From positions 1 through 55,002 of the forward strand of contig JAHBVK010000043.1 of NCBI GenBank assembly GCA_019637555.1: DNA of 55,002 bases. Reading direction: 5' to 3'. Made by a program: the position numbers and the translations under genes. Each line of letters opens with the position of its first letter. Within the stretch, counting starts at the first letter, position 1. This document shows, in pieces, positions 32,850 to 41,122 of the stretch. The DNA comes from Anaerolineae bacterium. GTDB lineage: Bacteria; Chloroflexota; Anaerolineae; Aggregatilineales; UBA2796. The notes under the pieces were generated by a model. The model was not told where the DNA came from. It searched no databases and was given only the letters and a program-made list of their open reading frames with translations.

Positions 32850-34934
32850 ATGCCGTACTCAATCAGGCGACTCGTTGCGCTCACTACGGTGTTAATCGTG
32901 ACCGCTTGCCAATCATCAGCGCCCGCAACCAGTATTCCGCCGACAGCGATCCCGACTTCAGCGCCGCGCAGCCTGATCGGGCGTCCGGTGCATCCGGCGC
33001 GCCCAAACGACTCTAAAGTTTACGTGCAGCTTGATGACGGGCGCGTTAGCCTCGTCGCGGATTATCCGGCGTATCTGGCGCTGGCGTACCAGCCTAACGA
33101 TCTGCTTTATGTGCCAGCCGATCAGTGGAAAGATGCGCCCGTCGGGATGCCGCTGACGCGCTGGCTGACTGGAGTACAGGATCAGCAGTTGTATTTTCTC
33201 TATCGCGGCACTCGCTATCCGATTATTGATGAGGCGATGCTAGTAGCAACAGGTGGCATGCTGCGCGATGTCTCGCAAGTTCCCGACTCGTTTCTAGATC
33301 GCTATCCCATCGCCACCGCGCCGATCCCCGAACTGAGCGCGATCATAGCGGAGGCGTCGCTCGTTCCCGCTGCGGACTCGCCATCGCCACTGCTGGAAGT
33401 CCGCGATTCGGTCGGCAGTACGTGGCGTGCCGATGTCAATCGCTACGATCTGGTATCACGGCGCTATCTCAGCGGACGCGGCTTGATCCGCATAGAGGCG
33501 AGTGGCGCGGAAACGGTGATCACGCTAGAGGAGACGGTCTACGACCCGCTGCGTAACATCACTGCATTGGCGCTGCAAGTTCGCAGCCTGTGGATCGGTA
33601 CGCGCTTCAGCGGTGTGCTGCGCCTCGATCTGGACTCGCAGACGTGGCAGCACTTCGATCTGTACAATAGCGCCCTCCCTGATAACGGCATCAACGCGCT
33701 ACTGGTTGATCCTGATAGCAGCCTGTGGATCGCAACGCGGGGCGGCGTGGCACGCTGGCGCGACGGACAGATCGAGTCCTTCCCGCTGCCGGATGAAGGG
33801 GTGCTCACCGAACCGCTGCGGCTAGAGATCGATCCCGATAGCGCGAGTTTGCGGGTCAGCGGGACGTATTTCACGGCGCTGCTTGGATCGGACGGCAAGT
33901 GGGCAATAGAAACAGCATTCACGCGCCCCGATCTGATCGGCCTCGCAAGCAACGCAGCGCAGGAATTTCCGCTGCCCTCGCCCACTGCCGACTATCAGGC
34001 ATATCTAGCGGCGTGGACGCGACCAGTGGATGACAACGGGTTATGCATCCACTATCTCGCCTCGCCGCTGGACGATCCGTTTGAACTGCGCTTGCAACTA
34101 TCGCGGTTGAAGAAGCTGAATATCAAGTGGCTGCTGGTCAATTACACCTCGCGCACGCAACTGCTACTGATGGCTCCGGCGTTCAAGCGCGCTGGCATCA
34201 CCGTGATCTGGCGTCCCTTCGTGCGTCCGTATCGGGAGTACTCCTACTGGTCGCAAGATGTGATGTTCCTGCGTACTCTCGGTTTGCCGCCCTACCTGCA
34301 AATCTACAACGAGCCGAGTCTGGGACAAGAGTGGCAGGACGATGGTCGGCAAGTGGATCAGGCAGTCTACTTTGAGCACCTCTTTCCGGCGATCCAACAA
34401 GTTTATGAGGCTGGCGGATTCGTCGGCTTGCAGGAGTTGCAGCCGGAATGGGTACGCTTGATCTTGCGTAAACTCAAGGAACAGGGACAGCAGCGCGTCT
34501 TTAATCGGCTGTTTTTCATCCCGCACGCTTACGGCTATAACCGTCCGCCGGAAACCACCGACACGATTGATAGTGTGCTCGGCTTCCGCGCGTTCGCCAA
34601 CGTGTTTCAGGAGGAGATCGGTTTCGTGCCGATGATGATCGCGGGTGAGGGCGGCTGGCGTCCCGGCGAACAGCAGGATAAGCGCTTCCCGATGGTGACG
34701 CCGACTCTGCAGCGCGATTATCTGCTATCGGTGTTCGAGTGGTTCCGCACAGGCACTCTCTCCGATGGTACCCCGCTGCCCGATTACTTTTTCGCCTTCT
34801 GCCCGTGGATACTGGCTGATCCGAACGATGCGGCGGCGTGGTACGACAGCGCGCCAGGCGAACGCACCTTGATCACCTATGCGGTCAGCGAGTTACCAGC
34901 ATTTACGCGCCGCTTCTCGTGGGTTAGCAAGTAG
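32850..34934 (+). CDS. Lipoprotein with propeller-like and glycoside hydrolase-like domains
   Basis: 694 residues from the ATG at 32850, with GGAGG seven bases upstream; an open frame extends further upstream but runs antisense to the ClbS gene. The signal peptide ends VLIVTAC, a lipobox, so it is anchored outside. A Pro/Thr linker follows. The middle has propeller blades (LWIGTRFSGVLRLDLDSQTW, INALLVDPDSSLWIATRGGV), as in sensor propellers. The last 330 residues look like a clan GH-A barrel: IKWLLVNYTSR, WRPFVRPYREYSYW, LQIYNEPSLGQEW with a possible acid/base Glu, and MMIAGEGGW with a possible nucleophile. Substrate unknown. It is 75 bases upstream of aroC on the same strand but unrelated in role. 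Confidence 0.8.
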   Translation: MPYSIRRLVALTTVLIVTACQSSAPATSIPPTAIPTSAPRSLIGRPVHPARPNDSKVYVQLDDGRVSLVADYPAYLALAYQPNDLLYVPADQWKDAPVGMPLTRWLTGVQDQQLYFLYRGTRYPIIDEAMLVATGGMLRDVSQVPDSFLDRYPIATAPIPELSAIIAEASLVPAADSPSPLLEVRDSVGSTWRADVNRYDLVSRRYLSGRGLIRIEASGAETVITLEETVYDPLRNITALALQVRSLWIGTRFSGVLRLDLDSQTWQHFDLYNSALPDNGINALLVDPDSSLWIATRGGVARWRDGQIESFPLPDEGVLTEPLRLEIDPDSASLRVSGTYFTALLGSDGKWAIETAFTRPDLIGLASNAAQEFPLPSPTADYQAYLAAWTRPVDDNGLCIHYLASPLDDPFELRLQLSRLKKLNIKWLLVNYTSRTQLLLMAPAFKRAGITVIWRPFVRPYREYSYWSQDVMFLRTLGLPPYLQIYNEPSLGQEWQDDGRQVDQAVYFEHLFPAIQQVYEAGGFVGLQELQPEWVRLILRKLKEQGQQRVFNRLFFIPHAYGYNRPPETTDTIDSVLGFRAFANVFQEEIGFVPMMIAGEGGWRPGEQQDKRFPMVTPTLQRDYLLSVFEWFRTGTLSDGTPLPDYFFAFCPWILADPNDAAAWYDSAPGERTLITYAVSELPAFTRRFSWVSK

Positions 34935-35009
34935 TCATGAATGACGAGTGCCTATCCAATCTCCACGCGCTACACTTGATGCAGGATTCACAACAATTGG
35001 AAAATAGTA

Positions 35010-36185
35010 ATGCTCCGATTTCTCACTTCTGGCGAATCGCACGGACCGCTGCTTACGGGCATCCTCGAAGGTATTCCGGCGGGATTGCCGCTGACTACCG
35101 ACAACGTTAACCCCGATCTGGCGCGGCGGCAGCAAGGCTACGGCAAAGGTGGACGCATGGCAATCGAGAAAGATGCCGTGCGTTTTGCGGCGGGCGTGGT
35201 CGCTGGTCACACCACCGGTGCGCCGATTGCGCTGCTGGTCGATAACCGCGACTATAAGAACTGGGCGGAAAAAGAGATCGAGCCGATGACCATTCCTCGC
35301 CCCGGTCACGCCGATCTCACGGGGGCGATCAAGTATGGCTACCGCGAACTGCGGCTGGCACTCGAACGAGCCAGTGCCAGAGAAACCACCATGCGCGTCG
35401 CTGTCGGCGCGGTGTGCAAGCAGTTTCTGGCGCAGTTCGGGATCAAAGTGCAGGGCTATGTAACAGCAATCGGTAACGTCTCCATTGATCTGGAGCACCC
35501 CACTGATTACGAAGCACGGTTCGCTGCCGCCGAAGCCAGTGATGTGCGCTGCCCCGATCCGGCTGTATCCGAGCAGATGCACGCGGCGATCCGCGCCTGT
35601 ATTCAGGATAAGGATACGCTCGGCGGTGTGATCGAAGTGGTGGCACTTGGTGTTCCTCCCGGACTCGGATCACATGTGCAGTATGATCGGCGTTTAGATG
35701 GCGTGCTGATGGGCGCGGTGGGCAGCGTGCACGCGATCAAAGGCGTGGAGATCGGTCCCGCTTTCGTCAACAGTAAACTCCCCGGCACGCAGGTTCACGA
35801 TGAAATCTTCCTCAACGACGGCACCTTGGGACATCGCACTAATCGTGCGGGCGGCGTCGAGGGCGGCATCACCACCGGTGAACCGATCATCGTGCGGGCA
35901 GCGATGAAACCGATTGCCACCACACTTAATCCGCTGCGATCCGTTGATCTGGCGGATGGTTCGACCACTTCGACTGAATATGAACGCAGCGATTTCTGTC
36001 CGGTGCCGCGTGGTGTGCCGATCATCGAAGCGATGGTCGCCTATGTGCTGGCGGGGGTGCTGATCGAGAAACTGGGCGGCGATTCGGTTACCGAAATGCT
36101 GCCACGCTTCGAGACGCTGCGCCGCGCCAAGCTGGAAGACTTGCCGATGGATAACGTCATCTGGAAGTTCGGGTATGAGTATTGA
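35010..36185 (+). CDS. aroC: Chorismate synthase
   Basis: 391 residues. Converts 5-enolpyruvylshikimate 3-phosphate to chorismate, with reduced FMN. Signatures: MLRFLTSGESHGPLLTGILE at the start, RRQQGYGKGGRMAIEKD, RPGHADLTGAIKYGYRELRL, ERASARETTMRVAVGA, and near the end GGVEGGITTGEPI with RSVDLADG. Length is normal. The ATG at 35010 has GGAAAAT upstream. It overlaps aroK by 11 bases, so the last steps of the shikimate pathway and shikimate phosphorylation are co-expressed. Confidence 0.97.
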   Translation: MLRFLTSGESHGPLLTGILEGIPAGLPLTTDNVNPDLARRQQGYGKGGRMAIEKDAVRFAAGVVAGHTTGAPIALLVDNRDYKNWAEKEIEPMTIPRPGHADLTGAIKYGYRELRLALERASARETTMRVAVGAVCKQFLAQFGIKVQGYVTAIGNVSIDLEHPTDYEARFAAAEASDVRCPDPAVSEQMHAAIRACIQDKDTLGGVIEVVALGVPPGLGSHVQYDRRLDGVLMGAVGSVHAIKGVEIGPAFVNSKLPGTQVHDEIFLNDGTLGHRTNRAGGVEGGITTGEPIIVRAAMKPIATTLNPLRSVDLADGSTTSTEYERSDFCPVPRGVPIIEAMVAYVLAGVLIEKLGGDSVTEMLPRFETLRRAKLEDLPMDNVIWKFGYEY

Positions 36186-36720
36186 GCGCAAGGGCGACAA
36201 TATCATCCTCTGCGGTTTTATGGGCACGGGCAAATCTACCATCGGGCGTGTCGTGGCGGCACGTTTGGGCTGGGAGTTTGCCGATACTGATACGCTGATC
36301 GAGGAGCAGCAGGGTTGCAGCGTGCGCGAGATTTTCGAGCAGCAAGGCGAAGCCGTGTTCCGCCAACTGGAAACTGATCTCTGTGCGGTGATGTCTACGT
36401 GGCAAGAGCATGTGATCGCTACGGGTGGTGGCATTGTGCTGCGGCAGGAGAACCGCGATCTCTTGCAGCGTGCCGGATTGGTGATCTGCTTGGAAGCACC
36501 CGCTGAAGAAATCTACCGCCGACTGCAACACGCCACCAACCGCCCGCTGCTGCAATCTGATGATCCGTTGCAGCGCATCCGCGATCTGCTGGTTGAACGC
36601 GCGGAGGCATACGGCGCGCTGCCTTTACACATCGGCACGGTGGGAATGCGCCCCGGCGAAACCGCCAGCATGATCATCCGGCTGTGGAAAGAACGTAAGA
36701 AGCGGCAGTCGCGTGGCTGA
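36175..36720 (+). CDS. aroK: Shikimate kinase
   Basis: 181 residues. ATP-dependent phosphorylation of shikimate. The Walker A GFMGTGKSTIG is at about 13-23, the shikimate-binding DTDTLIEEQQG near 37, REIFEQQGEAVFRQLE with conserved Arg, and ATGGGIVL near 83-90. The C-terminal LID/Arg region is NRPLLQSDDPLQRIRDL. The start lies inside the end of aroC, which fits translational coupling. Confidence 0.96.
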   Translation: MSIERKGDNIILCGFMGTGKSTIGRVVAARLGWEFADTDTLIEEQQGCSVREIFEQQGEAVFRQLETDLCAVMSTWQEHVIATGGGIVLRQENRDLLQRAGLVICLEAPAEEIYRRLQHATNRPLLQSDDPLQRIRDLLVERAEAYGALPLHIGTVGMRPGETASMIIRLWKERKKRQSRG

Positions 36721-36808
36721 TGGGACAGCCGCTGATCTCGCTCCGCAAATAAGCTACAATCAGGCATCCGACCTAACGAATTGCTGGTAAGAAATAGGTA
36801 ATCCGCCA

Positions 36809-38068
36809 ATGGCTCTGGATTTGCAGCAGATGGGCAAAGCGGCGCGTCAGGCATCCCGCCAGTTTGCCCGCGTCAGCACCGATCAGAAGAACGCCGCGCT
36901 CTACGCGATTGCCGATGCGCTGGACAGCCACAGCGCCGAGATACTGGAGATCAACGCGGCGGATGTGGAAGCCGGACGCGCCAATGGACTAGATGCCGCG
37001 CTGCTGGATCGTTTATCGCTGAAAGGACGCTTGGCTGGTATCGCGGAGGATGTTCGCGCCGTCGCCAAACTGCCTGATCCCATAGGCGAGATTTTTGACG
37101 TGGCGGAGATGTCCAACGGTTTGCACCTGCGCAAGCAGCGGACTCCGCTTGGCGTGCTCGGCGTGATTTACGAGGCGCGCCCCAATGTGACGGTGGATGT
37201 GGCGGCGCTGGCACTAAAGACGAGTAACGCGGCGATCCTGCGCGGTGGCAAAGAGACGCTGCACAGCAATATCGCGCTGATCAAGGTAATCCAAGAGGCG
37301 TTAGCGGGCTGCGGCTTGCCTGCCGAAGCGATCCAATTCATCAGCGACACAGATCGGAAGTACATCGCGGAATTGCTGCGCCTGTACGAGTACGTAGACA
37401 TGATCATCCCGCGTGGTGGCGCTGGCTTACACAAGTTCTGCCGCGAGAATAGCAACATTCCGGTGATCACTGGTGGGATCGGCATCGTGCATATGTTCGT
37501 GGATGAGAGCGCCGATCTGGACGCCGCACTGCCCGTGATCCACAACGCCAAAGTGCAGCGTCCCTCCGTGTGCAATGCGCTGGATACGCTATTGGTGCAT
37601 CAGCAGGTGGCGCAGGGATTTATCCCCCGTGTGATCGAACACCTCAGCGCCAGCGGGGTCAGCTTCCGACTCGATCCGCGCGCCCAACAGCTTGTCACGC
37701 CTGACGGAGATCGCATTTTGCCTGCGGGCGAGAACGACTGGGATACCGAATGGATGGCACTGATTCTGGGCATCCGCGTGGTTGACGATCTAGATCAGGC
37801 ATTGGAGCACATCGATCAGCACAGTTCGTGGCACAGCGAGGCGATCCTGACAGCAAACGAGAATCACGCAGCACGTTTCGTGGCGGCGGTCGATTCGGCA
37901 GCGGTGTTCGTCAACGCCTCGACACGCTTCAATGATGGTGGGCAGTTTGGACTTGGCGCGGAGATCGCCGTCAGCACGCAGAAGATCCACGCACGTGGAC
38001 CAATGGGCTTGCGCGAACTAACCTCTTACAAGTGGGTTGCACACGGCGACTATCACGTAAGGAAATGA
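36809..38068 (+). CDS. proA: Gamma-glutamyl phosphate reductase
   Basis: 419 residues, aldehyde dehydrogenase superfamily, second enzyme of proline synthesis (glutamyl 5-phosphate to glutamate 5-semialdehyde with NADPH). Family landmarks: RTPLGVLGVIYEARPNVTVD, ALKTSNAAILRGGKE, IIPRGGAGLHKFCREN, KVQRPSVCNALDTLLVH with the catalytic Cys, and NASTRFNDGGQFGLGAEIAV. It starts 88 bases after aroK and is followed by a clear terminator. The partner proB is not in the window. Confidence 0.97.
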   Translation: MALDLQQMGKAARQASRQFARVSTDQKNAALYAIADALDSHSAEILEINAADVEAGRANGLDAALLDRLSLKGRLAGIAEDVRAVAKLPDPIGEIFDVAEMSNGLHLRKQRTPLGVLGVIYEARPNVTVDVAALALKTSNAAILRGGKETLHSNIALIKVIQEALAGCGLPAEAIQFISDTDRKYIAELLRLYEYVDMIIPRGGAGLHKFCRENSNIPVITGGIGIVHMFVDESADLDAALPVIHNAKVQRPSVCNALDTLLVHQQVAQGFIPRVIEHLSASGVSFRLDPRAQQLVTPDGDRILPAGENDWDTEWMALILGIRVVDDLDQALEHIDQHSSWHSEAILTANENHAARFVAAVDSAAVFVNASTRFNDGGQFGLGAEIAVSTQKIHARGPMGLRELTSYKWVAHGDYHVRK

Positions 38069-38075
38069 GATCAGC

Positions 38076-38115
38076 CCCGATGCGTTGGCAGTCCGGCATC
38101 GGGACTACTTTTATC
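38076..38115 (+). terminator. Rho-independent terminator after proA
   Basis: CCCGATGC and GCATCGGG form an 8-bp stem with a 12-base loop, followed by ACTACTTTTATC. It lies just after the proA stop codon and just before the convergent end of the next gene. Confidence 0.7.
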
Positions 38116-38120
38116 TATTG

Positions 38121-38510
38121 TTATTGTCCGGTGAGCGCATCATAGGTCTCTTGCAGCGATTCCTGTGAGGGCAGAACTCCTGTCTCCACGATCTGCAAGA
38201 TGTCGTTCTGGATCACTCCTTTGACCTCTGGTGAACCGCTAAGTTCCAACCACAGTTGATCGCTGACCACCATCCGGAAGGTGAAAAATGGGCAGCACAG
38301 ACGCTCTTTATCGATGTAGTCGGCGATCTTGTAGAGCATCGACGCTTCTAATGGCAGCCGGAAGGCATAGCCATCAGGCAGTTCCTTTATCTCCTGAATC
38401 GTGCTTGAGGAAAACAGATATTTGGCAAGAGCGACGTGCTCGTCCCAGTCGGCGGCGTCAATCGCGCTCGGATTGCAGGCGATGATGAGATCGTTCTGTT
38501 TATTCGACAT
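38121..38510 (-). CDS. Small mer-cassette-associated protein with Cys-Cys motif
   Basis: 129 residues from the ATG of MSNKQNDLII; a start five codons earlier is possible. The core is DYIDKERLCCPFFTFRMVV and QLWLELSGSPEVKGVI. Proteins with an ERxCCPF segment occur, to my knowledge, next to MerR-type regulators and metal cassettes, but have no settled function. The cysteine pair suggests metal or thiol chemistry. It overlaps the upstream membrane-protein gene by 11 bases, so both belong to one operon controlled by the MerR-type promoter. Confidence 0.65.
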   Translation of the reverse strand: MSNKQNDLIIACNPSAIDAADWDEHVALAKYLFSSSTIQEIKELPDGYAFRLPLEASMLYKIADYIDKERLCCPFFTFRMVVSDQLWLELSGSPEVKGVIQNDILQIVETGVLPSQESLQETYDALTGQ

Positions 38511-38811
38511 GCTCAGGTTCTCCACTTCTTAAAGCAGCGGGCAAGACGATAGGTACTTCGGACAGGCGCAAAGTGATCGGCTGCGGATTGGCGCTGCGAC
38601 GGTTGTTCATCCAGCGCAGCCCGATAATGAAGCTGGCTATCGAGATTCCAGTGAGAAGCCCGTACACCAGCCCAACGTGTTGCGACATCCACAGTGCGGC
38701 AGGCGTGCCAGCCAGCAAGCCGATGATCAGCGGCACGAGCAGTGGTGTACAGCACGGACTGGCAAGGCAGGCGATGGCAAACATCAGTTTGTAGCGCAAA
38801 TTACTCCACAT
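38500..38811 (-). CDS. Small two-helix membrane protein, MerT/MerF-like
   Basis: 103 residues. The first membrane helix, LMFAIACLASPCCTPLLVPL, contains a Cys-Cys pair near its end, as in the MerT and MerF mercury carriers. The second helix is GLVYGLLTGISIASFIIGLR. The cytoplasmic tail has no further cysteines. AGGAGG precedes the start by about 14 bases. It is the first gene of the unit divergent from a MerR regulator, with a typical MerR promoter upstream. Metal uptake or binding is inferred from these features; no mercuric reductase gene is in the window, so another metal or thiol stress is possible. Confidence 0.7.
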   Translation of the reverse strand: MWSNLRYKLMFAIACLASPCCTPLLVPLIIGLLAGTPAALWMSQHVGLVYGLLTGISIASFIIGLRWMNNRRSANPQPITLRLSEVPIVLPAALRSGEPEHVE

Positions 38812-38833
38812 CGTTTCGTTAGATCCTCCTAGG

Positions 38834-38882
38834 TTGACCCATCTGAGTGGCAGTCTACAATTTAAAGTTAACTTGAAGTCAA
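38834..38882. promoter_or_regulatory. MerR-type divergent promoter with 19-bp spacer
   Basis: Minus strand: TTGACT (38882-38877), 19-bp spacer, TAGACT (38857-38852). The overlong spacer is the hallmark of MerR-activated promoters, and it holds the palindrome AAGTTAACTT (centre of TTTAAAGTTAACTTGAAG), close to known SoxR/MerR-family boxes. Plus strand, towards merR: TTGACC (38834-38839), 16-bp spacer, TACAAT (38856-38861), overlapping the first. The regulator probably controls both directions from one site. Confidence 0.8.
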
Positions 38883-38895
38883 GGGGTTAAATTCT

Positions 38896-39303
38896 GTGTC
38901 CAACTCGAAAGGCGAACTGAAGATCGGGGACATCGCGCAGCGTGCTGGCGTCAATACGTCCACTATCCGTTACTACGAGAGCATGGGTTTGCTGCCAGCG
39001 CCCAAGCGGATCAACGGACATCGCCGCTATTCGACGGATGCGCTGCAAATGCTGCACATGATCGGTTTTGCGCAGAAGGCTGGCTTCACCCTGAGCGAAA
39101 TCAAGACTTTGTTTCAGGATTTTGATCCCAATACGCCAGCCGGAGAACGCTGGCGCACCTTAGCCAATCAGAAGTTGCTGGAAATCGACGCCTTGATTCA
39201 GCGGGCACAGCAGATGAAGGAGCTGTTGGAAGTGGGGATGCAGTGCGGCTGCCTACGCTTAGAAGATTGCCGAATCGTCAATCAACAGTTGGAGTGCGTG
39301 TAA
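38896..39303 (+). CDS. MerR family transcriptional regulator
   Basis: 135 residues, GTG start with AAGGGG nine bases upstream. The N-terminal winged helix is ELKIGDIAQRAGVNTSTIRY with YESMGLLPAPKRINGHRRYS. A long dimerisation helix follows, and the C-terminus carries a cysteine cluster MQCGCLRLEDC plus a final Cys near the end, the kind of effector site that binds metal or reacts with oxidants. The cysteine of classical MerR at the start of the dimer helix is absent (FDPNTPAGERW), so mercury specificity is not certain. It is divergent from the Cys-Cys membrane protein operon and should twist its 19-bp-spacer promoter into an active form. Confidence 0.92.
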   Translation: MSNSKGELKIGDIAQRAGVNTSTIRYYESMGLLPAPKRINGHRRYSTDALQMLHMIGFAQKAGFTLSEIKTLFQDFDPNTPAGERWRTLANQKLLEIDALIQRAQQMKELLEVGMQCGCLRLEDCRIVNQQLECV

Positions 39304-39311
39304 AACAACTA

Positions 39312-39343
39312 GCCGCCAGTGATCCCTGAGGATCACTGGCGGC
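39312..39343. terminator. Bidirectional terminator, perfect 14-bp stem
   Basis: GCCGCCAGTGATCC-CTGA-GGATCACTGGCGGC, a perfect stem between the convergent ends of merR and the secreted-protein gene. The minus-strand exit (TAGTTGTTTTA) is T-rich; the plus-strand exit is not, so it serves mainly the secreted-protein gene. Confidence 0.65.
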
Positions 39344-39405
39344 TGTGCTGTCAGGTCAATAATTGCCGACCCGACGATTGGCTGAGGTTGCGATGACCGC
39401 TAGGC

Positions 39406-40035
39406 TTAGAGTCCCGCGCAGCTTGTCGGGATGAAAGCATTCTGGCTACCGCTAACGTAGATTTCCGTCCACGACTTGCCGCTGGCATCTTTAACGGGCG
39501 TGGGATTCACATAGAACCGTTGACCAGCCCACACTGCATTATTGCCTACAGGATTGCCGCCCGGTGCATCAAATACCGCGGTGCTGCAAGACATCCACGA
39601 CAGCACGAAGCCAGTGGGAACCGGACGACCCGGATTGCCATTTGTGGTGACAGTCAGTGTATATGGACCGGTGGAGGTACTAAAGCCATCGGCACGGAAG
39701 GTATACTGACCACCGACTGCCGCAACGAATGACACATAGCTGCTGCTGGCGGAGTTACAGGGCGTGTAACTATCGTCATCCCAGGCTACCGCGACGTTGC
39801 TCGGATCGTAGACAGTAAGTACGGGGTCAAGCGTACCATCAGTACAAACGAGGGTTGCTACGACAGATTCTCCAGCAGACAAACCAACTTGGTGGAGCTT
39901 GAAATCTGTGTCAGATGTGATCGAGCCAGAGAAAACGTAGCTAGTGGCAGCGTGAACTGAGTTCAGTCCGGCACTTACCAATAACGCGGTGATCACTAGT
40001 GCGATCATGAACAACTTCGAAGTTCTATTTACCAT
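39406..40035 (-). CDS. Secreted protein with PPC-like domain
   Basis: 209 residues from the ATG of MVNRTSKLFM, chosen for the strong GGAGG upstream. A Sec signal peptide (LFMIALVITALLVSAGLNSVHA) ends at an Ala-x-Ala-like site. Residues about 30-135 look like a bacterial pre-peptidase C-terminal (PPC) beta-sandwich: LSAGESVVATLVC, DPVLTVYDPSNVAVAWDDDS and GQYTFRADG. A second small domain follows, with the segments SWMSCSTAVFDAPGGNPVGN and WTEIYVSGSQNAFIPTSC, like a short SH3-like module. No enzyme domain is present, so it is likely a binding or surface protein. Confidence 0.75.
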   Translation of the reverse strand: MVNRTSKLFMIALVITALLVSAGLNSVHAATSYVFSGSITSDTDFKLHQVGLSAGESVVATLVCTDGTLDPVLTVYDPSNVAVAWDDDSYTPCNSASSSYVSFVAAVGGQYTFRADGFSTSTGPYTLTVTTNGNPGRPVPTGFVLSWMSCSTAVFDAPGGNPVGNNAVWAGQRFYVNPTPVKDASGKSWTEIYVSGSQNAFIPTSCAGL

Positions 40036-40264
40036 TACAGAATCCCTCCGTGAATGAGTTATGAGCAGATGCATTATAGGAAAAATTGTTAGTGCTCAAT
40101 TGAACAACAACATCATAAGAATGAAACTATGAGAGATTTGTAATAGTTCAGTAATGCGAAGGTTGGTAGTAACCATGCTGGATCTGCCTGCCCTTTACGC
40201 GGATGGTAACGAGAAACGGCAACCCTGTCTGAGCTATGGAGTGTGTCAGTATGAAGAGGTTTGC

Positions 40265-40918
40265 TTAGGCAAACTGCACGCGCAGGATCAGCACGCCGAG
40301 TTGGAGCACCGAACGATTACGCACCACGTAGGGCTGATCGGGGGTCAGCCGTTCGCGGTTGAGGAATGTGCCGTTAGTGCTACCCAGATCCATCGCGTAG
40401 ATCACGTCATCGCTGAGGGTTACTTGCAAATGACGGCGCGAGACGCCGTATTCCACCGCACCGAGATCGGTCAGATCGACGATCCGCAAATCGCCCGTTC
40501 CGCCATCCGCTGCCGATCCACGCCGTCCGAGGATTTTGGTACCTGTGCGCACATCGACGGGAATGATCCTGCCGCTGTCGTGATGCAAATAAAGGCGTGC
40601 GTGCTGATGGAAATACCCCGTACCCGGCTGCGCCAGTACCCGCTGGCTGCCCGTTGATGCCAATTTGTGAGTCGGCGGAATCACCTCGGCAACAGTAGTC
40701 TTTTTGGAGTCAGGAGTATCGGCATTGTCAGCACCATTGACCGCTTGCTGCGCCTGCGTATGTTCGTGTTCGTCCACGTCAGCCATCTCCGCTTTGATCT
40801 CCGCCGTCAGCGCATCGGGCAGCACAAAACCGCACTTCGGACAGTAAAGCTGGGTAGGTCCGCAAAGCTGCCCGCAGTTGGAGCAAACACGTTTCTGTAA
40901 GCGGTTCATTGTAGTCAT
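40265..40918 (-). CDS. Zinc-ribbon and FHA domain protein
   Basis: 217 residues. An N-terminal zinc ribbon has CSNCGQLCGPTQLYCPKCGF (two CxxC knuckles at about 12-15 and 26-29). An acidic, flexible linker follows. The C-terminal FHA domain (about 125-217) contains TKILGRRGS, YGVSRRHLQVTL and DLGSTNGTFLNRERL, the phosphothreonine-binding surface. There is no membrane segment. Proteins of this kind are read-out or scaffold partners of Ser/Thr kinases; the kinase is not in the window. It is divergent from pfkA. Confidence 0.88.
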   Translation of the reverse strand: MTTMNRLQKRVCSNCGQLCGPTQLYCPKCGFVLPDALTAEIKAEMADVDEHEHTQAQQAVNGADNADTPDSKKTTVAEVIPPTHKLASTGSQRVLAQPGTGYFHQHARLYLHHDSGRIIPVDVRTGTKILGRRGSAADGGTGDLRIVDLTDLGAVEYGVSRRHLQVTLSDDVIYAMDLGSTNGTFLNRERLTPDQPYVVRNRSVLQLGVLILRVQFA

Positions 40919-41063
40919 GATGTTATGCCGAGTTACTCCATTGAACCGACATCCGCAGTGGGATTATAACGCTGTAAACACCATAACATCTTACAGAGTT
41001 ATAAAAATTGTAAAGAAAGATAGTATTCAATTAAGTCTCATGCAAGCGAGCGCCAAGACTCGC

Positions 41064-41069
41064 TATAAT
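41064..41069 (+). promoter_or_regulatory. Probable -10 box for pfkA
   Basis: TATAAT, 53 bases upstream of the pfkA ATG. The -35 region at 17-bp spacing (TGCAAG) is poor. The arms GCGAG and CTCGC just upstream form a small dyad that could bind a regulator. Confidence 0.4.
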
Positions 41070-41122
41070 GGGCAGTATGATTGATAGCTAAACCATTTCA
41101 CACAGTTCACGAGGAACCCACC

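Noticed and set aside
40154..40657. 167-codon frame opposite the zinc-ribbon/FHA gene
   Set aside because: Mirror of the FHA coding sequence, which has clear zinc-ribbon and FHA motifs.
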